Assembly: GCF_011065895.1 (NCBI RefSeq)
Contig: NZ_JAALCR010000009.1
Span: 1 to 64,000 of the forward strand
DNA length: 64,000 nt
Direction: 5' to 3'
Origin: Paludisphaera rhizosphaerae
GTDB taxonomy: Bacteria; Planctomycetota; Planctomycetia; Isosphaerales; Isosphaeraceae
Part shown: in pieces, positions 8,823-17,960 of the stretch
How positions within the stretch are numbered: the stretch's first letter is position 1
Layout of the letters: each line of letters opens with the position of its first letter
The notes under the pieces: generated by a model
What the model was told of the DNA's origin: nothing
Databases searched by the model: none
The model's input: the letters and a program-made list of their open reading frames with translations, nothing else
Program-made: the position numbers and the translations under genes

Positions 8823-9725
8823 TCAGCCGATGGCCAGGCGAGTCCGCGTCTGCTCGACTTCTTCGAGCGGAGTCGCTCCGAAGAGTCGTTTGAACTCGCG
8901 GCTGAACTGCGACGCGCTCTCGTAGCCGACCGCCCGCGCGGCCTGGCCTGCGTTGAGGCCGTCGTGGGCCATGAGCCGTCGCGCTTGGTCGAGCCGGATC
9001 CTCTTCAGGTACTGGAGCGGGGAACTGGCCGTCACCAGCTTGAAGTAGTGGTGGAACGCGGCGACGCTCATCCCCGCCTTTCGGGCCAGGTCGTCGACGC
9101 CTACCGGGTTCGCGTAGTCCGAGTGGATGTAACGCAGGACGCGGGCGATCCGGGCGAAGTGGTCGTCGCGATTCGCGAACGCCCGGAGGGCACCGCCCTG
9201 CTCCCCCAGGAGCACGCGGTAGACGACCTCCCGGACAGCCTGCCGGCCCAGCATGCGGCTGTCGAGCGGGGATTTCAGGCATTCCAGCAGCCGGCAGACG
9301 GCCTCGCCAAGGTCCTCGGTCATCGGGGTCGAGGAGATTCCACGCGGCACGGCGGCCGGCGAAGGGGCGAGTTCGTCCATCTCGAGCAGCATCTCGCCGA
9401 TCGTCGTCGGATCGACGTCGATCGCCAGCAGGAGCATGGGCTCCTCGGGGGTCGCGTTCGTCTCGCATTCGGCCGGCATCGGCACGGCGAGTACGAGGTA
9501 GTTGTAGGCGTCGTACCGGTAGGTCTCGCCGCCCAGGTAGGCCTGCTTCGAGCCCTGCCCGACGAAGAGGATCTTCGGCTGATAGACGATGGGGGCGCGG
9601 ACGGCCGGATCCGACCTGCGGACGATCGACACTCCTTCGACACGCATCGGGTGGATGCCGTCGCATTCGGCCAACTCGCCGAGCATCAACGCGAGCCTCT
9701 CGCGGATTTCGCCTCGGCCTCTCAT
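8823..9725 (-). CDS. AraC-family transcriptional regulator, YqhC-like
   Basis: This is a regulator of about 300 residues. The N-terminal AraC-type sensor domain includes YQPKILFVGQGSKQAYLG and YNYLVLAVPMP. The C-terminal double helix-turn-helix includes VDDLARKAGMSVAAFHHYFK and AGQAARAVGYESASQFSREF, followed by KRLFGATP. The ATG at 9725 was preferred over the GTG six bases earlier because GGAGAG lies five bases upstream of the ATG. The closest known type is E. coli YqhC, which senses reactive aldehydes and activates aldehyde reductases. That fits the downstream operon rich in dehydrogenases and aldo/keto reductase. It is divergent from an RND efflux pair. The intervening DNA carries 21-bp-spaced direct repeats that are also found before the dehydrogenase operon. 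Confidence 0.88.
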   Translation of the reverse strand: MRGRGEIRERLALMLGELAECDGIHPMRVEGVSIVRRSDPAVRAPIVYQPKILFVGQGSKQAYLGGETYRYDAYNYLVLAVPMPAECETNATPEEPMLLLAIDVDPTTIGEMLLEMDELAPSPAAVPRGISSTPMTEDLGEAVCRLLECLKSPLDSRMLGRQAVREVVYRVLLGEQGGALRAFANRDDHFARIARVLRYIHSDYANPVGVDDLARKAGMSVAAFHHYFKLVTASSPLQYLKRIRLDQARRLMAHDGLNAGQAARAVGYESASQFSREFKRLFGATPLEEVEQTRTRLAIG

Positions 9726-9805
9726 GACCACTCTCCAGATTGCTCGTAGTGATTACGGAATCAAGCTACATGATACGGCATTCGGGAGCGAGTTCGCCCG
9801 GGTTG

Positions 9806-9872
9806 CTGGAGAAATAGGCAAACCTTCTGGAGAAACGGTCCTTTCCTCGGGCGATCATCCGGCCATTAATGA
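9806..9872. promoter_or_regulatory. Probable AraC operator between araC-type gene and RND operon
   Basis: CTGGAGAAA occurs twice, at 9806-9814 and 9827-9835. The spacing is 21 bp, two helical turns, as expected for AraC-family direct half-sites. The stretch from 9811 aligns without gaps to 14941-15002 upstream of the dehydrogenase operon. Matches include GAAA-AGGC, TCTGGAG, CCTTT and GGCC-TTAATGA. Binding is inferred, not shown. Confidence 0.6.
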
Positions 9873-10007
9873 CAGAGTCGGCAAACCTGCTGATCACGGC
9901 GCAGGGGGGCCGCTACGCGGAGCACAACGATCAAGCGGACGACCAGCCGCTGATGCGGGTTGGACTGCGATCGCTTCGGGAAATGTCATTGCTGGAGAGC
10001 GAGCTTC

Positions 10008-11219
10008 ATGCGTCACCCGATCGGACTGGTCCTGATCCTACTCTCGGGCCTCGGGCCCCTCGGTTGCTCGAAGCCGCCAGCGGCCGTCGTGGCATCGGCC
10101 CCGGCCGAGGTGCTAGTGAGCTTCCCCGTCGAGCGAGAGGTCGCCGAGTACGCTGACTTCACGGGTCGGCTCGAGGCGGTCCGCTCGGTCGAGGTCCGCG
10201 CCCGGGTTGGCGGCCACCTGGATCGGGTCCACTTCCAGGACGGCGACGAGGTGAAGGAGGGCGACCTCCTCTTCGAGATCGACCCCCGCCCCTATGAATT
10301 CGCACTCGAGCGTGCTGAAGGCACCGCGGCCCAGGCGGAGGCGCGGCTGGAACGGCTGGAGGTCGACCAGAGGCGGACCTCCAACCTCCTTAGCCGGGGA
10401 GCGAGCAACCGCGAGGAGTACGACCACGTCTTCGCGGACCTCAAGGAGGCCAAGGCCTCCCTGAACGTGGCCCGGGCCGACCGCGACCTTGCCAAGCTCA
10501 ACGTGGGATTCGCGCGGGTCGCCGCGCCGTTCGCGGGGCGGCTCAGCCGCAGGCTCGTCGACCCGGGGAACCTGGTGGAGGCCAATACGACGCCGCTCAC
10601 GACCATCGTGTCGCTCGACCGGATGTACGTCTATTTCGACATCGACGAGCGGACGGTCCTGACCATCCGCTCGCTCATCCGCGACGGCCGGGCGCAGTCC
10701 CGCACCGGTGGGTCCACGCTGCCGATCCTGGCCGGCCTGGCCAACGAAGAGGGATTCCCCCACCGCGGCTCCATCGACTTCAGCGACAACCGGCTCAACC
10801 CCAGGACGGGCACGCTCCGCGTCCGCGGGACGATCGCGAACCCGGTCATCGAAGGTCGGGGCATTCGGATGCTCTCCCCCGGGCTGTTCGCCCGCGTCCG
10901 GCTCCCCTTCGGAACGCCCCACCGGGCCCTGCTCGTCACGGAGCGGGCCGTCGACACTGACCAGGGCCAGAAGATTCTCTACGTGGTGGACGCCAAGGAC
11001 CAAGTCGCCGTTCGTCCCGTCCGCCTGGGAGCCGTCCACGACGGGCTTCGCGAGGTGGAGTCGGGATTAACCCCCGGCGAGCGGGTGGTCGTCGTCGGCC
11101 TTCAGCAGATAAGGCCGGGCGCGGTCGTCGCCCCGAAGGTCGTCGAGATGCCGGCCCTGTCGGTCGAGAAGGACTCCCTTCCCGCGGCCGCCGCGGGCGG
11201 GATCGCCAGCGTCGACTGA
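10008..11219 (+). CDS. RND efflux periplasmic adaptor lipoprotein (MFP)
   Basis: This is the membrane-fusion protein of a tripartite efflux pump, about 403 residues. The ATG at 10008 has GGAG upstream and begins a lipoprotein signal, MRHPIGLVLILLSGLGPLGC, with the lipobox Cys at residue 20. The mature part has the AcrA layout. A first lipoyl half follows the EVAEYADFTGRLEAVRSVEV start, GDLLFEIDPRPYEF begins the alpha-hairpin, and the second half is LNVGFARVAAPFAGRLSR with VDPGNLVEANT. A beta-barrel and membrane-proximal domain end in GLTPGERVVVVGLQQIRPG. It is followed after 44 bases by the permease. No TolC-like outer-membrane gene is present, so the pump probably borrows one. It is probably controlled by the divergent AraC protein. 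Confidence 0.92.
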   Translation: MRHPIGLVLILLSGLGPLGCSKPPAAVVASAPAEVLVSFPVEREVAEYADFTGRLEAVRSVEVRARVGGHLDRVHFQDGDEVKEGDLLFEIDPRPYEFALERAEGTAAQAEARLERLEVDQRRTSNLLSRGASNREEYDHVFADLKEAKASLNVARADRDLAKLNVGFARVAAPFAGRLSRRLVDPGNLVEANTTPLTTIVSLDRMYVYFDIDERTVLTIRSLIRDGRAQSRTGGSTLPILAGLANEEGFPHRGSIDFSDNRLNPRTGTLRVRGTIANPVIEGRGIRMLSPGLFARVRLPFGTPHRALLVTERAVDTDQGQKILYVVDAKDQVAVRPVRLGAVHDGLREVESGLTPGERVVVVGLQQIRPGAVVAPKVVEMPALSVEKDSLPAAAAGGIASVD

Positions 11220-11263
11220 ACGCGTGAGTCTCACTGAGGTCCGCATCACCCCGAGGTTGCTCA

Positions 11264-14200
11264 ATGCTCGCGCGCTTCTTCATCGATCGTCCGGTCCTGG
11301 CCTGGGTCATCTCCATCGTCATCGTGCTCATGGGCGGGATCGCCGTGGGCTTGCTTCCGATCGCCCAGTACCCGAATGTGACCCCGCCCACGGTCCGCGT
11401 CGAGGCCACCTACGCCGGGGCCAGCGCCCAGGTCGTGGCCGATACGGTGGCGGCGCCGATCGAGCAGGAGATCAACGGCGTCGAGGGAATGCTCTACATG
11501 TCGTCGCAGAGCGGCAACGACGGCTCCTACATCCTCGACGTTACGTTCGAACTCGGCACCGACATCAACATGGCCCAGGTCCTGGTGCAGAACCGGGCTA
11601 GCATCGCCCTGCCGAAGGTCCCCGCCGAGGTCAGGGCCGTGGGCGTGACGGTCAAGAAGCGGTCGCCTGACATCCTGCTGGTCGTCAACCTGTACTCCGA
11701 CGACGACAAGTCGACGGGAAAGCCCGTCTACGACCAGCTCTACCTGAGCAACTACGCGACCATCAACCTGCAGGACCAGCTGCGGCGGATCTCGGGCGTT
11801 GGCGACGTCTTCTCTTTCGGCGGCCAGGAATACAGCATGCGGGTCTGGCTGGACCCGAACCGGCTGGCCTCGCGCAACCTGACCGCGGGCGACGTGGTGA
11901 GGGTCCTCCGCGAGCAGAACATCCAGGTCGCCGCCGGGCAGATCGGACGACCGCCGGTCCCGGTCGGCCAGGATTTCCAGTACACCCTGCGCACGCTCGG
12001 CCGGTTGGTCGAGGCCGAGCAATTCGCCGACATCATCCTCGCCACGGGCGACGACGGCGAGGTCACCCGCCTGAGGGACGTCGGCCGCACCGAACTCCGC
12101 GCCCGGGCCGAGGACCAGAGCCTGTTCCTCGACGGCAAACCCTCGGTGGGGCTGGCGATCTTCCAGCTCCCCGGCTCGAACGCCCTCGACGTGGCCGACC
12201 TGGTCAAGGCCCGCATGCACGATCTGGAGGGTCGCTTTCCCGCCGGGCTCAAATACGCCATCGCGTATGACACGACGCCGTTCATCCGAGAGTCGGTGGG
12301 CGAGGTCGTCAACACCCTACGCGACGCCGTGATCCTGGTCGCCCTGGTCGTGCTGCTCTTCCTGCAGGACTGGAAGGCGTTGCTCCTGCCGGTCATTGAT
12401 GTGGGCGTGTCGCTGGTGGGCACCTTCGCGGTGATGATGATCCTGGGCTTCTCGCTCAACAACCTGACGCTGTTCGGCCTGGTTCTGGCCATCGGCATCG
12501 TGGTCGACGACGCGATCGTCGTGCTCGAGAACATCGAGCGCTGGCTGGAGAAGGGCCTGCCGGTGCGCGAGGCTACCATCGGCGCCATGAACGAGATCAC
12601 CGGGCCGATCCTCGCCATCACGCTGGTCCTCAGCTCGGTGTTCCTTCCGAGCGCCTTCCTGGGGGGCATCACCGGGCAGTTCTTCCGCCAGTTCGCCCTG
12701 ACGATCTCGGCGTCGATGATCATCTCGGCCATCAACGCCATGACGATGACCCCCGCCCGGGCCGCCTCGATCTTCGCCGGCCGCACGATCGGCCACGGCG
12801 GGGGTCACGGGGCGCACGGCGGCGACGGCAAGGAGGTGCTCCCCTGGTGGAGCTTCGCCCTGCTGGGCGGCTACATCTCCATCAAGTTCCTCACCCCGCT
12901 TGCCGCCGCCTGGATGGGCATCTCCGACGGGCATGGAGAAGGCCATGCCGCGGTGGCGGGCCTGAAGGATTCGCTGATCTCGCTGGCGACGAACGCGGTG
13001 CTCTTCATCCCCGGCGCCGTCGTGGGGGGCCTCGTGGGCCGGCTCGTCATCCGGCCCACGAACTGGATCCTGGGTAAGTTCTGCCGCGGCTTCAACTGGA
13101 TCTTCGACCGCGCGACCGACGCCTATGGCCGCGTCGTGGGCTGGTCCATCCGCCTGGCGGTCATGGTGCTGCTCGTCTACGGCGGCCTGATCGGCCTGAC
13201 GGGCTACGGCTTTACTCGGGTGCCCTCGGGGTTCATCCCCAACCAGGACAAGGGCCGCCTAGTGGCCAACGTCCAGTTGCCCGACTCGGCGTCGCTCGAG
13301 CGCACGTACGACGTGATGGACCGGGCCGCGGCGATCGCTCGCGACACGCCGGGGGTTGCCCACACGATCGCCAACCCGGGTCGGTCGTTCATCCTCAACG
13401 CCATCAGCTCGAATCTGGGCTCGATGTTCATACCGCTCGAGCCGTTCCACGACCGCCGGTCGCCCGACCTCACCTCCGACGCGATCGCGGCCAAGCTCCG
13501 CGAGCGGTTCCGCCGCGAGATCCCCGAGGCCAAGATCAACGTCTTCGGCGCGCCGGCCGTTGACGGGCTGGGGAGCGCGGGCGGCTTCAAGCTCATGGTG
13601 GAGGCCACCGGCGACGTCAACTTCGCCGCGCTCCAGGCCCAGGCCGACAACCTGGCGGCCCAGGGCGGCCGCCAGCCGGGGCTCGTGGGGCTGCTCAACG
13701 GCTTCCGCTCGAGCACGCCCCAACTCTACGCGGACGTGGACCGGACCAAGGTCCGCACGATGGGCATCGGCATCGCCGACGTTTTCGAGACGCTCCAGGT
13801 CTACCTCGGCGGCTACTACGTCAACGACTTCAATCGCTTCGGCCGCACCTGGCAGGTCAATATCCAGGCTGACGCCCCGTTCCGGGCCACCGCCGACGAC
13901 GCCCGTCAGTTCAAGGTCCGCAACGCCGACGGCGACATGGCCCCGCTGGGCGCCGTGGTCGACTTCCGCGACTCCTACGGGCCGGTCACCGTGACCCGCT
14001 ACAACATGTTCCCGGCGGCCACGATCTCCGGCGCGTCCCTGCCGGGGACGAGCACCGGCGAGGTGGTCCGGATGATGGAGGCCGTGGCGGACAAGGAACT
14101 GCCCCGGTCGATGACGTACGAGTGGACCGAGTTGAGCCTCCTGCAGAAGCAGGCCGGCAAGATCGAGAGCTTCCGCGACCTCCGCCAGAACCCCTTCAGC

Positions 14201-14818
14201 GCGTTCGTGCTGGGGGCGGTACTCGTGTTCTTCGTCCTGGCGGGGCTCTACGAAAGCTGGTCGCTCCCTCTGGCGGTGATCCTAGTGGTGCCGATGTGCC
14301 TGCTCAGCGCGCTCGCGGGCGTCGCCATGGCGGGCATGGATGTGAACATCTTCGTCCAGGTGGGATTCGTGGTGCTCGTGGGCCTGGCGTGCAAGAACTC
14401 CATCCTGATCGTCGAGTTCGCCCGAGACCGCCAGGCGGAGGGCGTCCCTCGCTCCGCCGCCGCGCTGGAGGCGGCCAAGGTGCGGCTCCGGCCGATCATC
14501 ATGACGTCCCTGGCCTTCATCTTCGGCGTCTACCCGCTGGTGGTCGCCGAGGGGGCCGGGGCCGAGATGCGCAGGACGCTGGGCACGGCGGTCTTCGCCG
14601 GGATGATCGGCGTCACCCTCTTCGGCATCTTCCTGACGCCGGTCTTCTACGTCGTGGTCCGGTGGTTCAGCGACCGGGGCGAAGCCTCCCACGTGGACGC
14701 GAGCGACCTGCTCCACATCGAACCCGCCCGCATCACCGATCCTCCGTCGCACTCCGACGGAGATGAAGAGGCATCCCACGGAGAGCTTGTCTCCCTGCCC
14801 TCCCAGGATCGCGATTGA
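11264..14818 (+). CDS. RND multidrug efflux permease, AcrB/HAE1 type
   Basis: This is an inner-membrane proton-driven exporter of 1184 residues, longer than the usual 1030-1060. It starts MLARFFIDRPVLAWVISIVI, the standard first transmembrane helix, and has LPIAQYPNVTPPTVRV after it. Helix 4 carries the proton-relay pair in GIVVDDAIVVLENIE. Near the end it has NSILIVEFARD and LGTAVFAGMIGVTLFGIFLTPVFY. The extra length is an insertion at about residues 505-620. It is rich in His and Gly at its start (GHGGGHGAHGG) and contains additional hydrophobic helices before the second half resumes. The substrate is unknown. Linkage to the AraC/YqhC-like regulator and the reductase operon suggests toxic organics or aldehyde-related compounds, which is an inference. 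Confidence 0.93.
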   Translation: MLARFFIDRPVLAWVISIVIVLMGGIAVGLLPIAQYPNVTPPTVRVEATYAGASAQVVADTVAAPIEQEINGVEGMLYMSSQSGNDGSYILDVTFELGTDINMAQVLVQNRASIALPKVPAEVRAVGVTVKKRSPDILLVVNLYSDDDKSTGKPVYDQLYLSNYATINLQDQLRRISGVGDVFSFGGQEYSMRVWLDPNRLASRNLTAGDVVRVLREQNIQVAAGQIGRPPVPVGQDFQYTLRTLGRLVEAEQFADIILATGDDGEVTRLRDVGRTELRARAEDQSLFLDGKPSVGLAIFQLPGSNALDVADLVKARMHDLEGRFPAGLKYAIAYDTTPFIRESVGEVVNTLRDAVILVALVVLLFLQDWKALLLPVIDVGVSLVGTFAVMMILGFSLNNLTLFGLVLAIGIVVDDAIVVLENIERWLEKGLPVREATIGAMNEITGPILAITLVLSSVFLPSAFLGGITGQFFRQFALTISASMIISAINAMTMTPARAASIFAGRTIGHGGGHGAHGGDGKEVLPWWSFALLGGYISIKFLTPLAAAWMGISDGHGEGHAAVAGLKDSLISLATNAVLFIPGAVVGGLVGRLVIRPTNWILGKFCRGFNWIFDRATDAYGRVVGWSIRLAVMVLLVYGGLIGLTGYGFTRVPSGFIPNQDKGRLVANVQLPDSASLERTYDVMDRAAAIARDTPGVAHTIANPGRSFILNAISSNLGSMFIPLEPFHDRRSPDLTSDAIAAKLRERFRREIPEAKINVFGAPAVDGLGSAGGFKLMVEATGDVNFAALQAQADNLAAQGGRQPGLVGLLNGFRSSTPQLYADVDRTKVRTMGIGIADVFETLQVYLGGYYVNDFNRFGRTWQVNIQADAPFRATADDARQFKVRNADGDMAPLGAVVDFRDSYGPVTVTRYNMFPAATISGASLPGTSTGEVVRMMEAVADKELPRSMTYEWTELSLLQKQAGKIESFRDLRQNPFSAFVLGAVLVFFVLAGLYESWSLPLAVILVVPMCLLSALAGVAMAGMDVNIFVQVGFVVLVGLACKNSILIVEFARDRQAEGVPRSAAALEAAKVRLRPIIMTSLAFIFGVYPLVVAEGAGAEMRRTLGTAVFAGMIGVTLFGIFLTPVFYVVVRWFSDRGEASHVDASDLLHIEPARITDPPSHSDGDEEASHGELVSLPSQDRD

Positions 14819-14935
14819 TCGACGCCGCGGTGTAGACGATCCGCCCTCAAGTCTTGGCTGAGCGCGAGGCGAGATCGCCCCTGCGCAGATTCGGGCTATC
14901 TCTTGCGGGATTCGGCGATCCGATCCTGCAAGCCC

Positions 14936-15002
14936 CAAGAGAAACAGGCTAGAACTCTGGAGGATCGTTCCTTTTCATCCCTCTTGAGCCGGCCTTTAAT
15001 GA
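14936..15002 (+). promoter_or_regulatory. Probable operator/promoter of the dehydrogenase operon
   Basis: This segment aligns gaplessly with the AraC/RND intergenic operator at 9811-9872. It has half-site-like elements AAGAGAAAC (about 14937) and TCTGGAGGA (about 14956), again about 21 bp apart, and shares GGCC-TTAATGA at the downstream end. It lies about 80 bases before the first dehydrogenase. Confidence 0.55.
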
Positions 15003-15081
15003 AACCGAAGGGCGAGGCGAGACCAGAGTAGACAACGCCTCCCCCCGAACCGAGCGTTCTTTGCATCGAGGAGAATGAGCT

Positions 15082-16143
15082 ATGTACAAGTCCAAGGCCT
15101 TCGCCGCCGGGAGCCCCAAGGACGTGCTAGCCGGGACGATCATCCCGCGGCGCGACGCGACCGAGCGCGACGTCCAGATCGAGATCCTCTTCTGCGGCGT
15201 GTGCCACTCCGACCTCCACACGGCGCGGGACGAGTGGCACGACATGATGCCCACCGTCTACCCGTGCGTCCCCGGCCACGAGATCGTGGGAAGGGTGACG
15301 AAGGTCGGAAGTTCTGTCAAAAAGTTCAAGGCGGGCGACGTCGTCGGCGTCGGTTGTCTGGTCGCCGCCGACCACGAGTGCCCGAATTGCAAGGACGGCT
15401 TCGAGCAGTTCTGTCCAAACGCCAGCTTTACCTACAACAGCCCCGACAAGCACGGGACGGCCCCCGTCACCTACGGCGGCTACTCGGACAGCATCGTGGT
15501 GGACGAGGGAGCGGTCCTCCGCATCCCGACAAACCTCGACCTCGCTTCGGCGGCCCCGCTCCTTTGCGCGGGCATCACGACCTACTCCCCGCTCAAGCGG
15601 AATCAGGTCGGCCCCGGCAAGAAGGTCGGCGTCGTGGGCCTGGGAGGCCTTGGGCACATGGGCGTCAAGTTCGCCCGCGCGATGGATGCGCGCGTCGTCG
15701 TGTTCAGCACTTCCCCGTCCAAGCGAGAGGACGCCTTGAGACTTGGCGCCGACGAGGTGGTCGTCTCGAAAGACGCCTCGGAGATGAGGAAGCACGCCGG
15801 CTCGTTCGACATGATCCTCGACTGCGTGTCGGCCGAGCACGACTTGAATGCGTATCTCGGCCTCCTCCGCCGCGGCGGCAACATGACGCTCGTGGGCGTG
15901 CCCGAGAAGCCGACGAATCTGAACGCCTTCGCCCTCGTCTACGGCAACAAGTCGCTCGCGGGCTCGATGATCGGCGGGTTCGCCGAGACGCAGGAGATGC
16001 TCGACTTCTGCGGCGACCACGGCATCGTCTCCGACGTCGAGGTCATCGCCATCCAGCAGATCAACCAGGCCTACGAGCGGATGCTCAAGGGAGACGTCAA
16101 GTACCGCTTCTCGATCGACATGGCGTCGCTCAAGTCAGATTGA
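15082..16143 (+). CDS. Zinc-dependent alcohol dehydrogenase / aldehyde reductase, YahK-CAD type
   Basis: This is a cytoplasmic NADP-type medium-chain dehydrogenase of 353 residues that would reduce aldehydes to alcohols. GAGGAG lies 8 bases before the ATG. Catalytic zinc ligands are visible in CGVCHSDLH, PGHEIVGRV and LCAGITTYSP. The Rossmann motif is [13 protein letters not shown]. The structural-zinc lobe is unusual. Family members have C-x2-C-x2-C-x7-C, but here the segment reads VAADHECPNCKDGFEQFC, so the first Cys position is Asp. Zinc may be bound by Asp plus three Cys, or weakly. It is the first gene of a tightly spaced operon and has two intact paralogues downstream. The substrate is not determinable from sequence. 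Confidence 0.9.
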   Translation: MYKSKAFAAGSPKDVLAGTIIPRRDATERDVQIEILFCGVCHSDLHTARDEWHDMMPTVYPCVPGHEIVGRVTKVGSSVKKFKAGDVVGVGCLVAADHECPNCKDGFEQFCPNASFTYNSPDKHGTAPVTYGGYSDSIVVDEGAVLRIPTNLDLASAAPLLCAGITTYSPLKRNQVGPGKKVGVVGLGGLGHMGVKFARAMDARVVVFSTSPSKREDALRLGADEVVVSKDASEMRKHAGSFDMILDCVSAEHDLNAYLGLLRRGGNMTLVGVPEKPTNLNAFALVYGNKSLAGSMIGGFAETQEMLDFCGDHGIVSDVEVIAIQQINQAYERMLKGDVKYRFSIDMASLKSD

Positions 16144-16188
16144 CTGGTCGCACAAGTTTAACAGTTGGATACGAGAGGGAGGCACCTT

Positions 16189-17406
16189 ATGAGAAACGCT
16201 TCGGACGAGAGTCGAGACGGTTCGACGACCAAGCTGGGACGGAGAGAGTTCGCGGTCACGGGAGCGAGCCTTGCGTTGACGCCGATGATCCTCGGCGGCG
16301 CCGTCGCGGCAGCCCATGACGGTTCCAACGAATCGAGCTCGGACACGTCTCCGATCAAGGCTCGCGCCTACGGCAGCACGAGAGCGGACTCCCCGATCGG
16401 CCCGATGCAGATCGAGCGGCGGGCCGTCGGGCCGAACGACGTGCTGCTCGACGTCCTCTACTGCGGCATCTGCCATTCCGACGTCCACCAGGCGCGGAAC
16501 GAGTGGTCGTCGTGGAATCCGACGCAGTATCCGTGCGTCCCGGGACACGAGATCATCGGCCGGGTTCGGGCGGTCGGCAAGAACGTGACCAAGTTCAAGG
16601 TCGGCGACGTGGGCGGCGTCGGCTGCATGGTGGACTCGTGCGGCAAGTGCGAGGGGTGCCTCGACGATCGCGAGCAGACGTGCACCCAGCCGGCCACCTT
16701 CACCTACAACTCGCCCGACCTCGTCTCGGGAGGCCACACGTACGGCGGCTATTCGACGGCAATGGTTGTGGCCGAACGCTTCGTCGTCCGCATCCCGCCG
16801 GGGATGGACCTCGCGGCGACCGCCCCGCTCCTCTGCGCGGGAATCACGACGTTCTCGCCCATCCAGCACTGGGAGCTTTCTCCGGGCCAGAGGGTCGGCG
16901 TCGTGGGCCTCGGCGGCCTCGGCCACATGGCCGTCAAGCTCGCCGGGTCGCGCCGGGCCGAGGTCACCGTCTTCACGACCTCGCCGGGCAAGCTGGCCGA
17001 CGCGAAGCGCCTCGGCGCAAAGGATGCCGTGCTCTCGACCGATGCAGACGCGATGAAGGGGCTCGCGGGCCGCTTCGACCTCGTCATCGCGACGGTCCCG
17101 AAGGCTTTCCCGATGCTCCCGTTCCTGAACGTCCTCAAGCCGGATGCGACCCTCGTCAACGTCGGCACCCTGGACATGCTCCAGGAGGTCAGCGGGCCGA
17201 GCCTCGTGATGGGACGGAGGAGCATCGCGGGATCGGCGATCGGCGGCATCGCCGAAACCCAGGAGATGATCGACTACTGCGCGGCCCGGAACATCAAGGC
17301 CGACGTCGAGGTCATCGGCCCCGGCGACATCAACAGGGCGTTCGACCGGGTCGTGAAGAAGGACGTCCGCTACCGCTTCGTCGTCGATATGTCGAAGACG
17401 GCGTGA
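16189..17406 (+). CDS. Exported (Tat signal) zinc alcohol dehydrogenase
   Basis: This is a 405-residue paralogue of the preceding gene with an N-terminal extension. Residues 1-45 contain a twin-arginine signal, [17 protein letters not shown], then a hydrophobic Ala/Gly-rich stretch. The enzyme is therefore predicted to fold with its cofactor in the cytoplasm and be exported. The ATG at 16189 has GAGGGAGG upstream. Catalytic-zinc motifs are [18 protein letters not shown] and [10 protein letters not shown]. The structural-zinc cysteines are complete in [18 protein letters not shown]. The cofactor motif is [13 protein letters not shown]. An exported NAD(P)-type dehydrogenase is unexpected because the periplasm lacks free cofactor recycling. 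It may carry bound cofactor or use a different partner. Confidence 0.88.
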   Translation: MRNASDESRDGSTTKLGRREFAVTGASLALTPMILGGAVAAAHDGSNESSSDTSPIKARAYGSTRADSPIGPMQIERRAVGPNDVLLDVLYCGICHSDVHQARNEWSSWNPTQYPCVPGHEIIGRVRAVGKNVTKFKVGDVGGVGCMVDSCGKCEGCLDDREQTCTQPATFTYNSPDLVSGGHTYGGYSTAMVVAERFVVRIPPGMDLAATAPLLCAGITTFSPIQHWELSPGQRVGVVGLGGLGHMAVKLAGSRRAEVTVFTTSPGKLADAKRLGAKDAVLSTDADAMKGLAGRFDLVIATVPKAFPMLPFLNVLKPDATLVNVGTLDMLQEVSGPSLVMGRRSIAGSAIGGIAETQEMIDYCAARNIKADVEVIGPGDINRAFDRVVKKDVRYRFVVDMSKTA

Positions 17407-17425
17407 TTCAGGAAAAGGGATCCCG

Positions 17426-17917
17426 ATGGGCGCCTGGCGACGCACAGCCCTCCTCATCGCGACGGCCTCGATCGGCGTCGCCGGCTGCGGCGAGGGGGAA
17501 TCGCCCCCACCCGTCGCGGCCGCCGAGCGGGTCGTCCCAAGAGAGGGGCCGAAGGACGAAACGAAGGGCGAGAAGATGAAGGTCACGATCGGCACGCGGA
17601 CGTTCTCGGCGAAGCTCGACGACAACCAGGCGACGGCCAAACTGCGCGAGATGCTCCCGCTGATGCTCGACATGAGCGAACTGAACGGCAACGAGAAGTT
17701 CGCACGCCTGCCCGAACCGCTTCCGACCAACGCCGCGAACCCGGGCACGATCCGGAGCGGAGACCTGATGCTCTGGGGGGCGGACACCCTCGTGGTCTTC
17801 TACGAGACGTTCCAGACCGGCTACAGCTACACGCGGCTCGGGAGGATCGACGATTCCGCCGGGATCGAGGAGGCGGTTGGACACGGAGGCGTGAAGGTCT
17901 CCCTCGAACTCGAATGA
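17426..17917 (+). CDS. Cyclophilin-like fold lipoprotein
   Basis: This is a lipoprotein of 163 residues. The N-terminus [21 protein letters not shown] is a lipoprotein signal with the lipobox Cys at residue 21. After a charged linker, the domain from about residue 50 ([27 protein letters not shown]) and [18 protein letters not shown] resembles the bacterial cyclophilin-like family found beside oxidoreductases. These lack the prolyl isomerase active site, and their biochemical role is unclear. It begins 20 bases after the exported dehydrogenase, so both products may act in the cell envelope. Confidence 0.75.
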   Translation: MGAWRRTALLIATASIGVAGCGEGESPPPVAAAERVVPREGPKDETKGEKMKVTIGTRTFSAKLDDNQATAKLREMLPLMLDMSELNGNEKFARLPEPLPTNAANPGTIRSGDLMLWGADTLVVFYETFQTGYSYTRLGRIDDSAGIEEAVGHGGVKVSLELE

Positions 17918-17960
17918 CCGCGGCATCAACAAACACGAGTCCGACAGGACGGGTCGAACC

